Source: Curtobacterium sp. ZW137
GTDB taxonomy: Bacteria > Actinomycetota > Actinomycetes > Actinomycetales > Microbacteriaceae
Assembly: GCF_003762905.1 (NCBI RefSeq)
Contig: NZ_RJKS01000003.1
Location: 124,001-188,000 of the forward strand
Reading direction: 5' to 3'
Length of the DNA stretch: 64,000 nt
Below, in pieces: positions 1 to 8,199 of this stretch (positions are counted from its first letter, which is position 1; each line of letters starts with the position of its first letter). Under the pieces are notes generated by a model. It saw nothing but the letters and a program-made list of their open reading frames with translations. It searched no databases and was not told the origin of the DNA. The position numbers were made by a program, and so were the translations under genes.

Positions 1-1215
1 GATCAGGGTCTGCGGCGTGATCGCCTCGATGTCCTGCGTGGTCATGCGCTCGCGGACGACGCGCTCCATGCGGGACAGACCGGTGCGGACCTGGTTCTGG
101 ATGAGCTCACCGACGGCACGGATGCGGCGGTTGCCGAAGTGGTCGATGTCGTCCACGTCGAGGCGGAGCTGCACCGGCTCGCCGTCGCGGACGCCGTCGA
201 TCGTGGTGCGCTCGGCGTGCAGCGAGACCAGGTACTTGATCGTCGCGACGATGTCCTGCACCGAGAGCACGGAGTCGGACAGCGGCGCGTCGATGCCGAG
301 CTTGCGGTCCAGCTTGTAACGACCCACCTTGGCGAGGTCGTAGCGCTTCGGGTTGAAGTAGAAGTTGTCGAGGAGCGCACGCGCGGCCTCGGCGGCGACC
401 TGCTCGCCCGGACGCAGCTTGCGGTAGATGTCCTTGAGCGCCTCTTCCTTGGTGAGGATGGCGTCCTTCTCGAGGGTCGACTCGATGGAGGCGAAGCCCT
501 GGAACTCGTCGAGGATCTCTTCGCTCGTCAGGCCGAGGGCCTTGAGGAAGACCGTGACCGACTGCTTGCGCTTGCGGTCGATGCGCACGCCCACCTGGTC
601 GCGCTTGTCGATCTCGAACTCGAGCCATGCACCACGCGACGGGATCACGCGAGCGGAGTAGATGTCCTTGTCGGACGTCTTCTCCTGCTGGCGCTCGAAG
701 TACACGCCCGGCGAGCGGACGAGCTGCGAGACGACGACACGCTCGGTGCCGTTGATGATGAACGTGCCGCGCTCGGTCATGAGCGGGAAGTCGCCCATGA
801 AGACCGTCTGCGTCTTGATCTCACCGGTCATGTGGTTCATGAACTCGGCGTTGACGTACAGCGGAGCGGCGTAGGTCTTGCCGCGTTCCTTGCAGTCGTC
901 GATGGAGTACTTCGGGTCCTCGAGCTCCGGGGACGTGAACGAGAGCTGCATCGTCTCGCCGAGGTCCTCGATCGGGGAGATCTCCTCGAAGATCTCCTCG
1001 AGACCGGAGTGCAGCGCGAGGTCGGTACGACCCTGCTCCTGCCCCTCGGCCAGTCGGGCCTTCCAGACGTCGTTGCCGACGAGCCAGTCGAAGCTCTCCG
1101 TCTGGAGAGCGAGCAGATCAGGAACCGTGAGGGTGTCCGTGATCTTGGCGAACGAGAGTCGCGAGTGGTTGCGACCGTTCTTGGGGTTGGTGGATGCGTT
1201 GGGCGCAGCAGCCAA
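1..1215 (-). CDS. rpoB: RNA polymerase beta subunit, 5' part only
   Basis: Beta subunit of the DNA-directed RNA polymerase core, one jaw of the enzyme that transcribes every gene. The first 405 codons are present; the gene runs off the left edge. The frame opens with [14 protein letters not shown] and then the conserved [16 protein letters not shown], with SPGVYFER near residue 165 and [15 protein letters not shown] near 360. It ends just before the position where the rifampicin-binding cluster is expected, so that cluster is not in view. The start is TTG at 1215: GGAGGT lies 7 bases upstream and no ATG or GTG fits the conserved N-terminus. The next gene upstream runs in the same direction but is 347 bp away, so rpoB probably has its own promoter. 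Confidence 0.97.
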   Translation of the reverse strand, partial: MAAAPNASTNPKNGRNHSRLSFAKITDTLTVPDLLALQTESFDWLVGNDVWKARLAEGQEQGRTDLALHSGLEEIFEEISPIEDLGETMQLSFTSPELEDPKYSIDDCKERGKTYAAPLYVNAEFMNHMTGEIKTQTVFMGDFPLMTERGTFIINGTERVVVSQLVRSPGVYFERQQEKTSDKDIYSARVIPSRGAWLEFEIDKRDQVGVRIDRKRKQSVTVFLKALGLTSEEILDEFQGFASIESTLEKDAILTKEEALKDIYRKLRPGEQVAAEAARALLDNFYFNPKRYDLAKVGRYKLDRKLGIDAPLSDSVLSVQDIVATIKYLVSLHAERTTIDGVRDGEPVQLRLDVDDIDHFGNRRIRAVGELIQNQVRTGLSRMERVVRERMTTQDIEAITPQTLI

Positions 1216-1222
1216 GGGTGTG

Positions 1223-1228
1223 ACCTCC
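1223..1228 (-). promoter_or_regulatory. Shine-Dalgarno site that fixes the rpoB TTG start
   Basis: GGAGGT on the minus strand, 7 bases before TTG at 1215. It is a consensus ribosome-binding site and is what decides the rare TTG start. Confidence 0.8.
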
Positions 1229-1447
1229 GTAGGCCCCGTCGGGCCGGTACTGACGAGCAGCATGTAGGTGAGTGGATTGACGCTCGGCGCAACCCCGAGA
1301 CACGCACGCACGCCTGTGTCACGAGGACGAAGGGCATGTGCGATGATCTGAGTGAGCGGCACCCGCCGACATATACGGGTCCGGCTTCACCAGGGCGTCG
1401 GAGTCGACCGCAATATGACGACACGCAGCCAGGGAGCGCGAACTGCC

Positions 1448-1477
1448 ATCATAGGCAGCGGCCGCGCATGATGTCCA
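1448..1477 (-). promoter_or_regulatory. Candidate rpoB promoter
   Basis: On the minus strand TGGACA (1472-1477), an 18-base spacer and TATGAT (1448-1453) resemble a housekeeping sigma promoter. Transcription would start near 1441, giving rpoB a leader of about 225 nt. Each hexamer is one base from consensus. This is inferred from sequence only. Confidence 0.5.
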
Positions 1478-1562
1478 GTCCTGGCTTGACCAAATTCGTG
1501 GACGACGTGTATAAGCACCGTCCGGCCGCCGGTATTCCGCCGTGCGGGCCCCGGCCACCCGC

Positions 1563-2219
1563 CTAACCGAGGCGTTCGCGGTCGACCCGAGCCGAGCCTC
1601 CGGTCCGGTTCTCGAACCCCGCCAGCGCGCGGAACGCGTCCTCCGGACGACGGGTGCGCACGAAGGTGACCCGGCCACGGTCGTCGGTGAGCTCGATCCC
1701 GAGCCCCGGGGTCAGCATCAGGGCGCGGACCCCGCGGCCGAGCCGCAGGCCGATGCCGCCGTAGGTGCGCGCGTCGGCCTCGACGAGCCGGACGTCCGTG
1801 ATCCGGTGACGCGGGATCCGGCGCGGCGGGAGCGGACGGAAGTGCAGGGTGACGTGCGTCGCGGTGACGGTGAAGCCGGACCGGGCGAGCAACAGGAGCA
1901 GCCCGACGACCATGCCGAGGACGCCCGGGACGATGAGGGCGACCTCCGGCGCTTCGCCCGGCCAGCCGAGGACCGCGCCGGTGAGTCCGCCGCCTGCGGC
2001 GAGGAGCACGCTCCCGACCACGCGCATCCAGGCGGGTGCGTGCTCGCGGTCCGCGTGGAACGGACGGGAGGGACGGGTCGCCACACGGGGTCGGCTCGCG
2101 TTCGTGCGCGTGCTGGCGCTGGCGCTGGCGCTGGCGCTGGCGAAACGGTGCGTCGGGATGCTCAGGGTGTCGGCGGACAAGGGTGACTCCTGCGGTTCGG
2201 GGCCGTTCGGATTCTGCAC
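1563..2219 (-). CDS. Two-helix membrane protein with PH-like cytoplasmic domain
   Basis: Protein of unknown function. About 60 polar N-terminal residues include five Ala-Ser pairs. Two adjacent membrane helices follow (around MRVVGSVLLAAGGGLTGAVL and VALIVPGVLGMVVGLLLLL), then a basic beta-rich domain of about 100 residues with RITDVRLVEADARTYGG, which resembles bacterial PH-like domains. Two starts are possible. GTG at 2219 lies 6-7 bases behind a -10 box and would be leaderless. TTG at 2180 has AGGAG six bases upstream. If the second is right, the protein is 13 residues shorter. Placed alone upstream of rpoB. Confidence 0.6.
   Translation of the reverse strand: MQNPNGPEPQESPLSADTLSIPTHRFASASASASASTRTNASRPRVATRPSRPFHADREHAPAWMRVVGSVLLAAGGGLTGAVLGWPGEAPEVALIVPGVLGMVVGLLLLLARSGFTVTATHVTLHFRPLPPRRIPRHRITDVRLVEADARTYGGIGLRLGRGVRALMLTPGLGIELTDDRGRVTFVRTRRPEDAFRALAGFENRTGGSARVDRERLG
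2112..2141. repeat. Hexanucleotide microsatellite, 5 x GCTGGC
   Basis: Five exact copies of a 6-bp unit inside the PH-like membrane protein gene. On the coding strand it encodes five Ala-Ser pairs. Gain or loss of units keeps the frame, so length may vary between strains. Confidence 0.9.
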
Positions 2220-2224
2220 TCCGT

Positions 2225-2263
2225 ATTTTACATAACGAACGACATGTGTTCAACGGTCGTTCG
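2225..2263 (-). promoter_or_regulatory. Promoter with 8-bp inverted repeat operator
   Basis: Minus strand: TTGAAC (2248-2253), 17-base spacer, TAAAAT (2225-2230), a strong promoter for the gene starting at 2219 or 2180. An inverted repeat, CGAACGAC (2236-2243) and GTCGTTCG (2256-2263), brackets the -35 box with a 12-base centre. It is a plausible repressor site. It is not an SOS box, because the spacing is wrong. Confidence 0.6.
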
Positions 2264-2537
2264 CGGTGGGGGCGCGACGACGGCGCGGGCGCGACGGCAC
2301 GCGGGTGACGGCGGTGGGGGGCGCTCGTCACGGTCGGCCGGTGTGCGGACCCGCGGCGGGGTGGGGTCCCGGCGGGTCGACGCAACCGGCGCGACGACGG
2401 GTACCGACGGTACGTGACGTCCCTTGGCATCGACTGGCAGTCCATGTGTACGCATTCATCCGCATCGCCGTGCGGCGTCGGCACCGCTGGGCGCCGCCGT
2501 GCGGTCGAGCGCCGCGGTCGGGCGTCGCGGTCGGGCG
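2264..2537. other. GC-rich spacer, nothing recognised
   Basis: With the promoter at its left edge this is the 318-bp gap between the PH-like gene and the response regulator. Open frames here have biased composition without any family pattern. I see no RNA gene or clear terminator. Confidence 0.5.
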
Positions 2538-3173
2538 TCAGCGCAGGACGAGGGCGACGGCCTCTGCGCGGGTTCGGACCCCGAGCTTCTGGAACAGCTG
2601 GTTCACGTACGACTTCACGGTCGGCACCGTCAGGAACAGCTCGGCGGCGATCTCCGGGTTCGTCCGGCCGTCCGCGATCCGCTCGAGCACGTCCGCCTCA
2701 CGCGGGGTGAGCTCGGGGAAGCGGTCGCGCAGGCCCGTCGGTGCAGCGGGCGCCGGTGCCGTGAGCTGCGCGACGAGCCGGGCCCCGATCGCCGCGTCGA
2801 AGGTCGACTGCCCGGAGGCCACCGCCCGGATCGCGGTCGCGATCTCCACCCGGCCGGCGTCCTTCGTCAGGTAGCCGCGTGCCCCGGCCCGCAGCGCGGT
2901 CGTGATCGACTCGTCGTCGGCGAAGGTCGTCAGCACCAGCACCGCGACCCCCGGGTGCTGCTCGGTGATCCGGGCCGTCGCGGTCGGGCCGTCCACGACG
3001 GGCATCCTGAGGTCCATCAGCACCACGTCCGGCGCGTGCTCCGCCACGGCGGCGAGCGCCTCCGCTCCGTCGGCCGCCTCACCGACGACCTCCAGGTCGG
3101 GCACCAGCGACAGCACGGTCACCAGGCCGTCCCGGACGATCGCCTGGTCGTCGACGACCAGCACGCGGATCAC
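2538..3173 (-). CDS. NarL/LuxR-family response regulator
   Basis: Cytoplasmic DNA-binding half of a two-component system. Residues 1-120 form a receiver domain with the acidic pair VVDDQ at 8-9, the phosphoacceptor D54 in VLMDLRMP and the switch lysine in YLTKDA. Residues 145-211 form a LuxR-type helix-turn-helix (ELTPREADVLERIADGRTN). GTG start at 3173 overlaps the kinase stop as GTGA, so the two are translationally coupled. The kinase encoded just upstream is the obvious phosphodonor. The target genes are unknown. Confidence 0.93.
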   Translation of the reverse strand: MIRVLVVDDQAIVRDGLVTVLSLVPDLEVVGEAADGAEALAAVAEHAPDVVLMDLRMPVVDGPTATARITEQHPGVAVLVLTTFADDESITTALRAGARGYLTKDAGRVEIATAIRAVASGQSTFDAAIGARLVAQLTAPAPAAPTGLRDRFPELTPREADVLERIADGRTNPEIAAELFLTVPTVKSYVNQLFQKLGVRTRAEAVALVLR

Positions 3174-4441
3174 CGATCACCGTCCACGCCGCGTGCGAGC
3201 TGCTCGCCGGCGACGGGCAGGTGCATCGCCACGACGAACTCGTCGTCGGATCGGTCGGCGTCGATCGTCGCGCCGTCCGAGAGTTCCGCGAACCGCTCCC
3301 GCATGCCGATGAGGCCGTGCCCGCCGCTGGACAGCGGGTTCGCGAGGACGACGTCCACGGCGTCGCCGTCCCGGATGACCGAGAGGGACACGGGGCAGCC
3401 GGGGGCGTGCCTGCGGGCGTTGCTGAGGGCCTCCCGGCTGGCCGCGACGACGGCGGTCCGGTGGGCGTCGTCGAGGTCGGCGAGGGTCAGGTCGCCCTGC
3501 GTGAGGACCTGTCCGCCGAAGGAGCGGTGCGCGGCGACGAGGGCGGGCAGGCCGGGTGCGCTTGGTGCGTCGTTCGTCTCGGGTGCGCCGTTCGCGTCGG
3601 GTGCTTCGTTCGTGTCGGGCGCATCCGGCCTGGAGGCTCGGGTCGGCTCCGGTGCGTCGGTCCCACCGGCACGGTGGTCGCGGGTGTCGTCGTCGTCGCG
3701 CAGGGCGTGGACCGCGCGTCGGGCCTCGGCCAGGCCGTCCGCCGCGAGGGTCCGGGCATCGGCTGCCCGGCGGGTGGCCTCGTCGACACGACCGGCTTCG
3801 AGGAGCGCCTCGACCGCGTCGAGCTGCAGCACGAGGCCGCCGAGCGAGTGCGCGAGGACGTCGTGGATGTCCCGGGCAGCGCGGGAGCGGTCGGCGAGGA
3901 GCTCCGCACGTGCCTGGTCCCGTTCCGCCTGCCGCGCCTGCGCCTCGGCGAACCGGAACTGCCGGCGGCTGAACCCGACCAGGACACCGAGCACCAGACC
4001 GCCGCAGGACGCCAGGACGAACAGGACGGCGGTGCCGGCCGCGGCGGCGGACACCGCGATCTCGACCAGGGCGACGAGCACGGCGACGGTGCCGCTCCAC
4101 ACGGGCAGCCGCGGGCTGGCCTGGAGCACCACGACGCCGACGATCACCGGCGCGAGCATGAGCGCATCGGTCGACACCACGACGGCGGCCCCGGCGACGA
4201 CCATCACGGCGGCCGCGACGACGGTCGTCCACGGGGTCCGGAGGAACTCCCGGACCGCCCACGCGGCGAGCGCCACCGTCCCGATGACCCAGACCCACGC
4301 GGGCAGGTCCATCGCGACGCCGTTCTTCACGAACCAGAACCCGACGGCGACGATGCCGACCGCGCTGAGGCTCCACCCGAGACGCGACCGCGACCGGCCT
4401 CCGGAGAGGTCGGTCGGGTCGTCGCCGGACAGCAGGGTCAC
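3170..4441 (-). CDS. Sensor histidine kinase, HisKA_3 type
   Basis: Membrane sensor, 423 aa. About five hydrophobic helices fill residues 20-165, followed by a dimerisation/phosphotransfer helix with ARDIHDVLAHSLGGL (histidine near 193), typical of NarX/DesK-like kinases. The ATPase part has the N box SNARRHAP and a G box GGHGLIGMRERF. Between them is a disordered stretch made of six-residue repeats. GTG at 4441 overlaps the upstream stop as GTGA, which supports this start over much longer upstream extensions. There is no extracytoplasmic sensor domain; the ligand is unknown. Confidence 0.9.
   Translation of the reverse strand: MTLLSGDDPTDLSGGRSRSRLGWSLSAVGIVAVGFWFVKNGVAMDLPAWVWVIGTVALAAWAVREFLRTPWTTVVAAAVMVVAGAAVVVSTDALMLAPVIVGVVVLQASPRLPVWSGTVAVLVALVEIAVSAAAAGTAVLFVLASCGGLVLGVLVGFSRRQFRFAEAQARQAERDQARAELLADRSRAARDIHDVLAHSLGGLVLQLDAVEALLEAGRVDEATRRAADARTLAADGLAEARRAVHALRDDDDTRDHRAGGTDAPEPTRASRPDAPDTNEAPDANGAPETNDAPSAPGLPALVAAHRSFGGQVLTQGDLTLADLDDAHRTAVVAASREALSNARRHAPGCPVSLSVIRDGDAVDVVLANPLSSGGHGLIGMRERFAELSDGATIDADRSDDEFVVAMHLPVAGEQLARGVDGDR
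3564..3617. repeat. Three imperfect 18-bp repeats in the kinase gene
   Basis: Units start at 3564, 3582 and 3600. They encode a six-residue Ala-Pro/Asp-Thr-Asn-rich repeat between the phosphotransfer helix and the ATPase domain. This is an unusual, probably flexible linker that may vary in length. Confidence 0.75.
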
Positions 4442-4938
4442 CGGACCATCATGCCGCTGGCGCGGTTCGGGATGCGCTGGTCGAGGACCAGGGCGCGGGC
4501 GGCCCGGTTGATCGCGAGCATCAGCAGCACCGCGCCCGTCGAGGTGAGGAGGTGCGCTCCCATGTGACCGCCGAGCACGTCGAGGCCCACGCGCACGGCG
4601 ATGAGGACGAACCACAGTCCGGCTCCGAACCACCCCGTGCGGGACTGCAGCGTGCGGCCCTTCTGGTCGGGCGTCGACACGGTGCGGAACGTCGTGATGG
4701 ATCCCATCGAGAGGCCCACGGCGACCGAGATGAGCGCCTCGATGCCGAGGAAGACGATGTCCGTGGTGGTGATCGTCGCCTTGGTCTGGGCCATCACGAC
4801 CACGCCGATGATCGCCATGATGAGCGGCGTCCGCCAGATGCGGGCGGGGTCGAGGTACTGCCAGGTCGCCTGGCGGAACGCGAGGAACCCGACGAGGGCG
4901 AGCCCGATGACGATGTTCGCGAGGAGCTGGACCGACAT
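4438..4938 (-). CDS. Small multi-pass membrane protein, CcdC/DUF1453-like
   Basis: 166 aa with four or five hydrophobic helices (LLANIVIGLALVGFLAF, LIMAIIGVVVMA, IVFLGIEALISVAVGLSMG, LWFVLIAVRVGLDVL, LTSTGAVLLMLAINRAA). General build resembles the CcdC/DUF1453 group; I am not certain of the family. ATG at 4938 has GGAAGG upstream. It is the first gene of the operon with the kinase and regulator, coupled by a GTGA overlap. It may sense a membrane signal with them or be a target; this is inference. Confidence 0.75.
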   Translation of the reverse strand: MSVQLLANIVIGLALVGFLAFRQATWQYLDPARIWRTPLIMAIIGVVVMAQTKATITTTDIVFLGIEALISVAVGLSMGSITTFRTVSTPDQKGRTLQSRTGWFGAGLWFVLIAVRVGLDVLGGHMGAHLLTSTGAVLLMLAINRAARALVLDQRIPNRASGMMVR

Positions 4939-5017
4939 GGTGGTGGACCTTCCGTGGTGTCCGGCGGGGCGGTTCCCGGCCGGTGATCCCATCGTGGTTC
5001 GGCGGCGTCCGCGGCCC

Positions 5018-5047
5018 CACCACCCACGGGTGGGGACGTGGGTGGTG
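5018..5047. promoter_or_regulatory. 11-bp inverted repeat between divergent genes
   Basis: CACCACCCACG (5018-5028) and CGTGGGTGGTG (5037-5047) form a perfect inverted repeat with an 8-base centre. It lies between the kinase operon (start 4938) and the spermidine-synthase-like gene (start 5071). It could be an operator, perhaps for the nearby regulator, or a stem-loop in either transcript. Confidence 0.5.
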
Positions 5048-5070
5048 ATGCGGTGGTGTTCGATGGGGGC

Positions 5071-5913
5071 ATGGCTGACGCGTTCGACGGATTCAAGCTC
5101 GGTGCGGGGTTCTCGGTCATCGAGCCGGACCGGCACCGCCCCGGGTCCTTCACGCTCGTCGTCGACGGGACGCCGCAGTCGCACGTCGACCTCGAGGACC
5201 CGACGCACCTGGCGTTCGAGTACATCCGGCGGATCGGGCACGCCATCGACCTGCTGCCGCCCGGACCGATCACCGCGGTGCACCTCGGTGCCGGCGCCCT
5301 GACGCTCCCCCGCTACGTGGCCGTCACCCGCCCGGGTTCCCGGCAGCAGGTGATCGAGCTCGAGCGGGACCTCGTCGACCAGGTGCGCGATGTCCTCCCC
5401 TTCCCCCGCGGGGCGTCCATCCGGGTGCGGTACGGCGACGCGCGAGAAGTCCTGTCGAAGCTCCCGCACGGGCTCCGGGGCACCGTGGACCTGGCGGTCG
5501 TCGACGTGTTCGGCGGCTCGCGGATCCCGGCCCACGTCACGAGCGTCGAGTTCTACCGTGAGGTCGCGGCCTTCCTGTCCCCGACCGGAATCGTCGCCGT
5601 GAACGTCGCCGACGGCGCCGGGCTCGCCTTCGCGCGCGGACAGGCGTCGACGCTGCAGTCGGTGCTGCCCTCGGTCGCCGCCGTCGCGGACACCGGGATG
5701 CTGAAGGGCCGGCGCTTCGGGAACATCGTGCTGCTCGGCTCCCCCACGGACCTGCCCGTGGCGGAGATGCCGCGCCGGTACTCCTCGGACCCGATGCCGG
5801 CGAAGGTCGTGCACGGCGCCGAGCTGCGGGCCTTCATCGCGGGGGCGCCGATCGTCACCGACGCCACGGCCGTCGCGTCGCCGGAGCCGAACCGCTCCGT
5901 CTTCGGCGCGTAG
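5071..5913 (+). CDS. Spermidine-synthase-like methyltransferase-fold protein
   Basis: 280 aa, soluble, Rossmann-type fold. AVHLGAGALTLPRYVA is the glycine-rich nucleotide-binding loop, QQVIELERDLVDQVR supplies the acidic residue after strand 2, and LAVVDVFGGSRIPAHVTSVEFY matches the region that holds the catalytic acid in polyamine aminopropyltransferases. Similar stand-alone proteins are common in actinobacteria and are usually named fused or orphan spermidine synthases; their true substrate is unclear. ATG at 5071 with GGGGG just upstream is preferred over 5038. Confidence 0.8.
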   Translation: MADAFDGFKLGAGFSVIEPDRHRPGSFTLVVDGTPQSHVDLEDPTHLAFEYIRRIGHAIDLLPPGPITAVHLGAGALTLPRYVAVTRPGSRQQVIELERDLVDQVRDVLPFPRGASIRVRYGDAREVLSKLPHGLRGTVDLAVVDVFGGSRIPAHVTSVEFYREVAAFLSPTGIVAVNVADGAGLAFARGQASTLQSVLPSVAAVADTGMLKGRRFGNIVLLGSPTDLPVAEMPRRYSSDPMPAKVVHGAELRAFIAGAPIVTDATAVASPEPNRSVFGA

Positions 5914-5996
5914 CCCGGGCACCGTCCGGGTGGCGCTGCCAGGATGGGTGCTGCACGACCGCGCAGGCGCGCGACCGACGAGACGAGGATGCCCTC

Positions 5997-6653
5997 ATGA
6001 CGAACGACGACCGGAGCAACGACGACCGGACGGCCGACGGCCAGGCACCGAGCTGGGGCGAACCGCAGCAGCCGGCGAACCAGGACGCGCCCCGCTACGG
6101 CGAGCGCATCACCCCCGCGTCGGCACCGCAGTACGGCGAACAGGCACCGCAGTACGGGCAGCAGCCCCAGCAGTACGGGCAGCCCCAGCAGTCCTCCGCC
6201 GCCGCACAGGCGTCCTCCGCCAGCCCCGCGTGGCAGAGCTACGACGAGCCGAAGGCGAAGAAGAAGACCGTCGGCGTCATCGCGTTCTTCGCCTCCGTCG
6301 TCGCACTCATCGTCGGCATCGTCGGCGGCTACCTGCTGGGCACCGCGCTCGGCGCCAGCGGTGCACTGCGCGACGTCATCGACAGCGGCGGCGCCTCGAG
6401 CGCCGACCAGCAGCAGCTCCAGGACTCGCTGATGAACGGCTCGAACGCCGGCCAGCTCGCAGCGGGTTCGGTGTTCATGTGGATCGGCACGCTCTTCGGA
6501 CTGTGGGGCATCGTGCAGGGCATCGTCGCGATCGCCACGAAGCGTGGCCGCGGTTGGGGTGTCTTCGCGCTGATCCTCGGCGTCGTCGCCGCACTCGTCG
6601 CGTTCTCCGTCTACATCGGCATCGCTGTCTCCTCCTCCGGTGCGGCGTCCTGA
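5997..6653 (+). CDS. Pro/Gln/Tyr-rich membrane protein, DUF4190-like
   Basis: 218 aa. The first 80 residues are disordered with repeated QYGQ motifs. Two hydrophobic helices follow (VIAFFASVVALIVGIVGGYL and FMWIGTLFGLWGIVQGIVAI), then a third (WGVFALILGVVAALVAFSVY). The layout of a low-complexity cytoplasmic tail plus helices is common in actinobacterial envelope proteins of unknown role. ATG at 5997 with GAGGA upstream. No partner genes are evident. Confidence 0.75.
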   Translation: MTNDDRSNDDRTADGQAPSWGEPQQPANQDAPRYGERITPASAPQYGEQAPQYGQQPQQYGQPQQSSAAAQASSASPAWQSYDEPKAKKKTVGVIAFFASVVALIVGIVGGYLLGTALGASGALRDVIDSGGASSADQQQLQDSLMNGSNAGQLAAGSVFMWIGTLFGLWGIVQGIVAIATKRGRGWGVFALILGVVAALVAFSVYIGIAVSSSGAAS

Positions 6654-6749
6654 CGCAGGCACTCGGAGGCAGTCGGTCCGAGGACGACGTCACGTGATCG
6701 GCGTGTGGCACCAGCCGCTCCCGGGTGACCGCGGATACCCTCGACCCTG

Positions 6750-7619
6750 ATGTCCCTCCCGCCCGACGACCGCCAGCACAACGACCGGGACGACCGCGCC
6801 CGGGAACCGCGTCACGCGGCTCCCGTCACCGCGGGCGTCAGCCCCGGCAGCACCTTCGCGCCGATCAGCCTGCGTCCCGCCGTCGACGTGCAGGTGATCC
6901 AGGACCGCCTCCGCGACCTCGGCCAGAGTCGCAGCACGGACGCGCTCGCCGAGCGGGCCGAGCTCCTGCGCCTGCTCGGACGGCTCGACGAGGCACTGGT
7001 CCTGGCGGAAGAGGTCTTCCGCCTGACGATGTTCACGGGTGAACGGGCCGACAAGGTCGCTGCCCGTGTCCGCCGAGCCCACGTCCTGCACGACCTCGGC
7101 CGCTACGAACGTGCCGCGACCGAAGCCGCACTGGCACGGGACACGGCGACCACCGAGGAGTGGCCGGAGCTCGAGGGTGCCGCCGCCGAGATCGAGGGCT
7201 GGTCCCTGTTCGAGCTCTCCCGGTTCGACGAGGCGCGTGAGGTCCTCGGCCGTTCCTACGAGGCGTTCCGCGCGGCCGGCGCACCTGCCGAACGCACGGA
7301 CGCGCTCCGCACCGCGGTCGAGGCCGCCATGCGCGCCTCGATCGCCCGGCCGGCCGCCGCTCCCGAGCGTGACCGTGCCGACGGCGCACGGCGTGACGAG
7401 GCCCCCGCAGCCGAGGACCGTCCCCGCACCGCCCGCGAAGCCGCGATGCGTCGGGAGACCGACCCGGCCACCCGCGTCGCGGAGCCGGTCAAGGAGATCC
7501 CGCCCGTCCGCCGCCGGGTGCTCGGAGCGCCCGACGCGGCCCGCACCGAAGCGGACACCCTGTGGGGCAAGCTGACCGACCGAGCCGACCGGACCCGTCC
7601 CACCGACCGCGACCGGTGA
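6750..7619 (+). CDS. TPR-like repeat protein
   Basis: 289 aa, soluble and highly charged. Residues 45-195 are helical with the alternating small/aromatic pattern of tetratricopeptide repeats (AELLRLLGRLDEALVLAEE, RAHVLHDLGRYERAATEA, WSLFELSRFDEAREVLGRS). The C-terminal 100 residues are Arg/Ala/Glu-rich and probably disordered. Such proteins usually act as scaffolds. TACCCT (6736-6741) lies 8 bases before the ATG with no Shine-Dalgarno, suggesting a leaderless message. The SprT-like gene follows with a GTGA overlap, so the two form an operon. Confidence 0.75.
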   Translation: MSLPPDDRQHNDRDDRAREPRHAAPVTAGVSPGSTFAPISLRPAVDVQVIQDRLRDLGQSRSTDALAERAELLRLLGRLDEALVLAEEVFRLTMFTGERADKVAARVRRAHVLHDLGRYERAATEAALARDTATTEEWPELEGAAAEIEGWSLFELSRFDEAREVLGRSYEAFRAAGAPAERTDALRTAVEAAMRASIARPAAAPERDRADGARRDEAPAAEDRPRTAREAAMRRETDPATRVAEPVKEIPPVRRRVLGAPDAARTEADTLWGKLTDRADRTRPTDRDR

Positions 7620-8119
7620 CCTCGCTCGACCTCGTCCGGTCACGGGCCGACGAACTCATGCGCACACACCTCGGCGCGGGCACGTGGGCGTTCGCCTTCG
7701 ACCACGCCAAGACGCGCGCCGGGCAGTGCGACTTCGCGAAGCGGCGGATCACGGTGAGCCGGCACCTCGCGGCACGGTTCTCCGACGAGGACGTCGACCA
7801 GGTGCTCCTGCACGAGATCGCCCACGCGATGAGCGGTGCACGGGCCGGGCACGGGCCGAAGTGGCGGCGGACCGCGGCGTCGATCGGGTACACCGGCTCG
7901 CGGCTGCACGACGGGCCGATCGCCAGCGAGCTCGCACCGTGGGTCGGTGCGTGCCCGGCCGGACACGAGCACTACCGCTACCGCACGCCCACCAGGCCCC
8001 TGGCCTGCGCGAAGTGCTCCCGGCGCTTCGACGAGCGGAACCTCATCGCGTGGAGCCGCCGGACCGATCCCGCACCCTCCGGCCGGGGCGCGAAGCCGGG
8101 GACCATGGCTGGCGTGTGA
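7616..8119 (+). CDS. SprT-like zinc metalloprotease domain protein
   Basis: 167 aa. VLLHEIAHAMSGARAGHGPKW contains HExxH with a third histidine downstream, the zinc site of SprT/Spartan-like proteases. A C-terminal zinc ribbon is suggested by one CPAGHE cysteine and a CAKC pair. SprT relatives cut DNA-protein crosslinks or act as small peptidases; the bacterial role is not established. GTG at 7616 overlaps the TPR gene stop (GTGA), which fixes the start and implies coupling. The end lies inside a duplicated 29-bp segment. Confidence 0.85.
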   Translation: MTSLDLVRSRADELMRTHLGAGTWAFAFDHAKTRAGQCDFAKRRITVSRHLAARFSDEDVDQVLLHEIAHAMSGARAGHGPKWRRTAASIGYTGSRLHDGPIASELAPWVGACPAGHEHYRYRTPTRPLACAKCSRRFDERNLIAWSRRTDPAPSGRGAKPGTMAGV

Positions 8120-8199
8120 CCCGTCAGCCCGGCCCGATGCACCCCGTCGGATCCCGGCAGCACGACCCGCGTGTGACCCGTTAGCCTGGCCGGATGCAC
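8114..8199 (+). repeat. Duplicated 29-bp promoter/start segment
   Basis: Copies at 8114-8142 and 8171-8199 match at 26 of 29 positions. The first covers the SprT-like stop codon; the second carries the -10 box and ATG of the CGNR gene. Two of the three differences turn CAGCCC in copy 1 into TAGCCT in copy 2, so only copy 2 has a TANNNT hexamer. Copy 1 retains an ATG at 8137 that would encode only 15 residues. Confidence 0.85.

Larger units (their letters stand above)
1216..1562. other. 347-bp region upstream of rpoB, no gene
   Basis: Holds the rpoB ribosome-binding site, the probable rpoB promoter and leader, and a second good promoter pointing the other way: TTGACC (1486-1491), 18 bases, TATAAG (1510-1515) on the plus strand. 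No plus-strand gene follows that promoter, so its transcript would run antisense into the PH-like gene. I see no coding pattern here. Confidence 0.6.

Noticed and set aside
2236-2263. GAAC...GTTC sites as an SOS box
   Set aside because: The spacing between GAAC and GTTC is 7, not 4, so it does not fit the actinobacterial LexA consensus.
2424-4511. Long open frame of 695 codons on the plus strand over the kinase operon
   Set aside because: It mirrors the minus-strand kinase and regulator, whose domains are clear; the plus-strand text has no family pattern and is Arg/Ala/Gly-rich as expected for high-GC antisense frames.
8137-8184. Fifteen-codon frame in the first copy of the 29-bp duplication
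   Set aside because: It arose by duplication of a start region, has a decayed -10 box and no family meaning.
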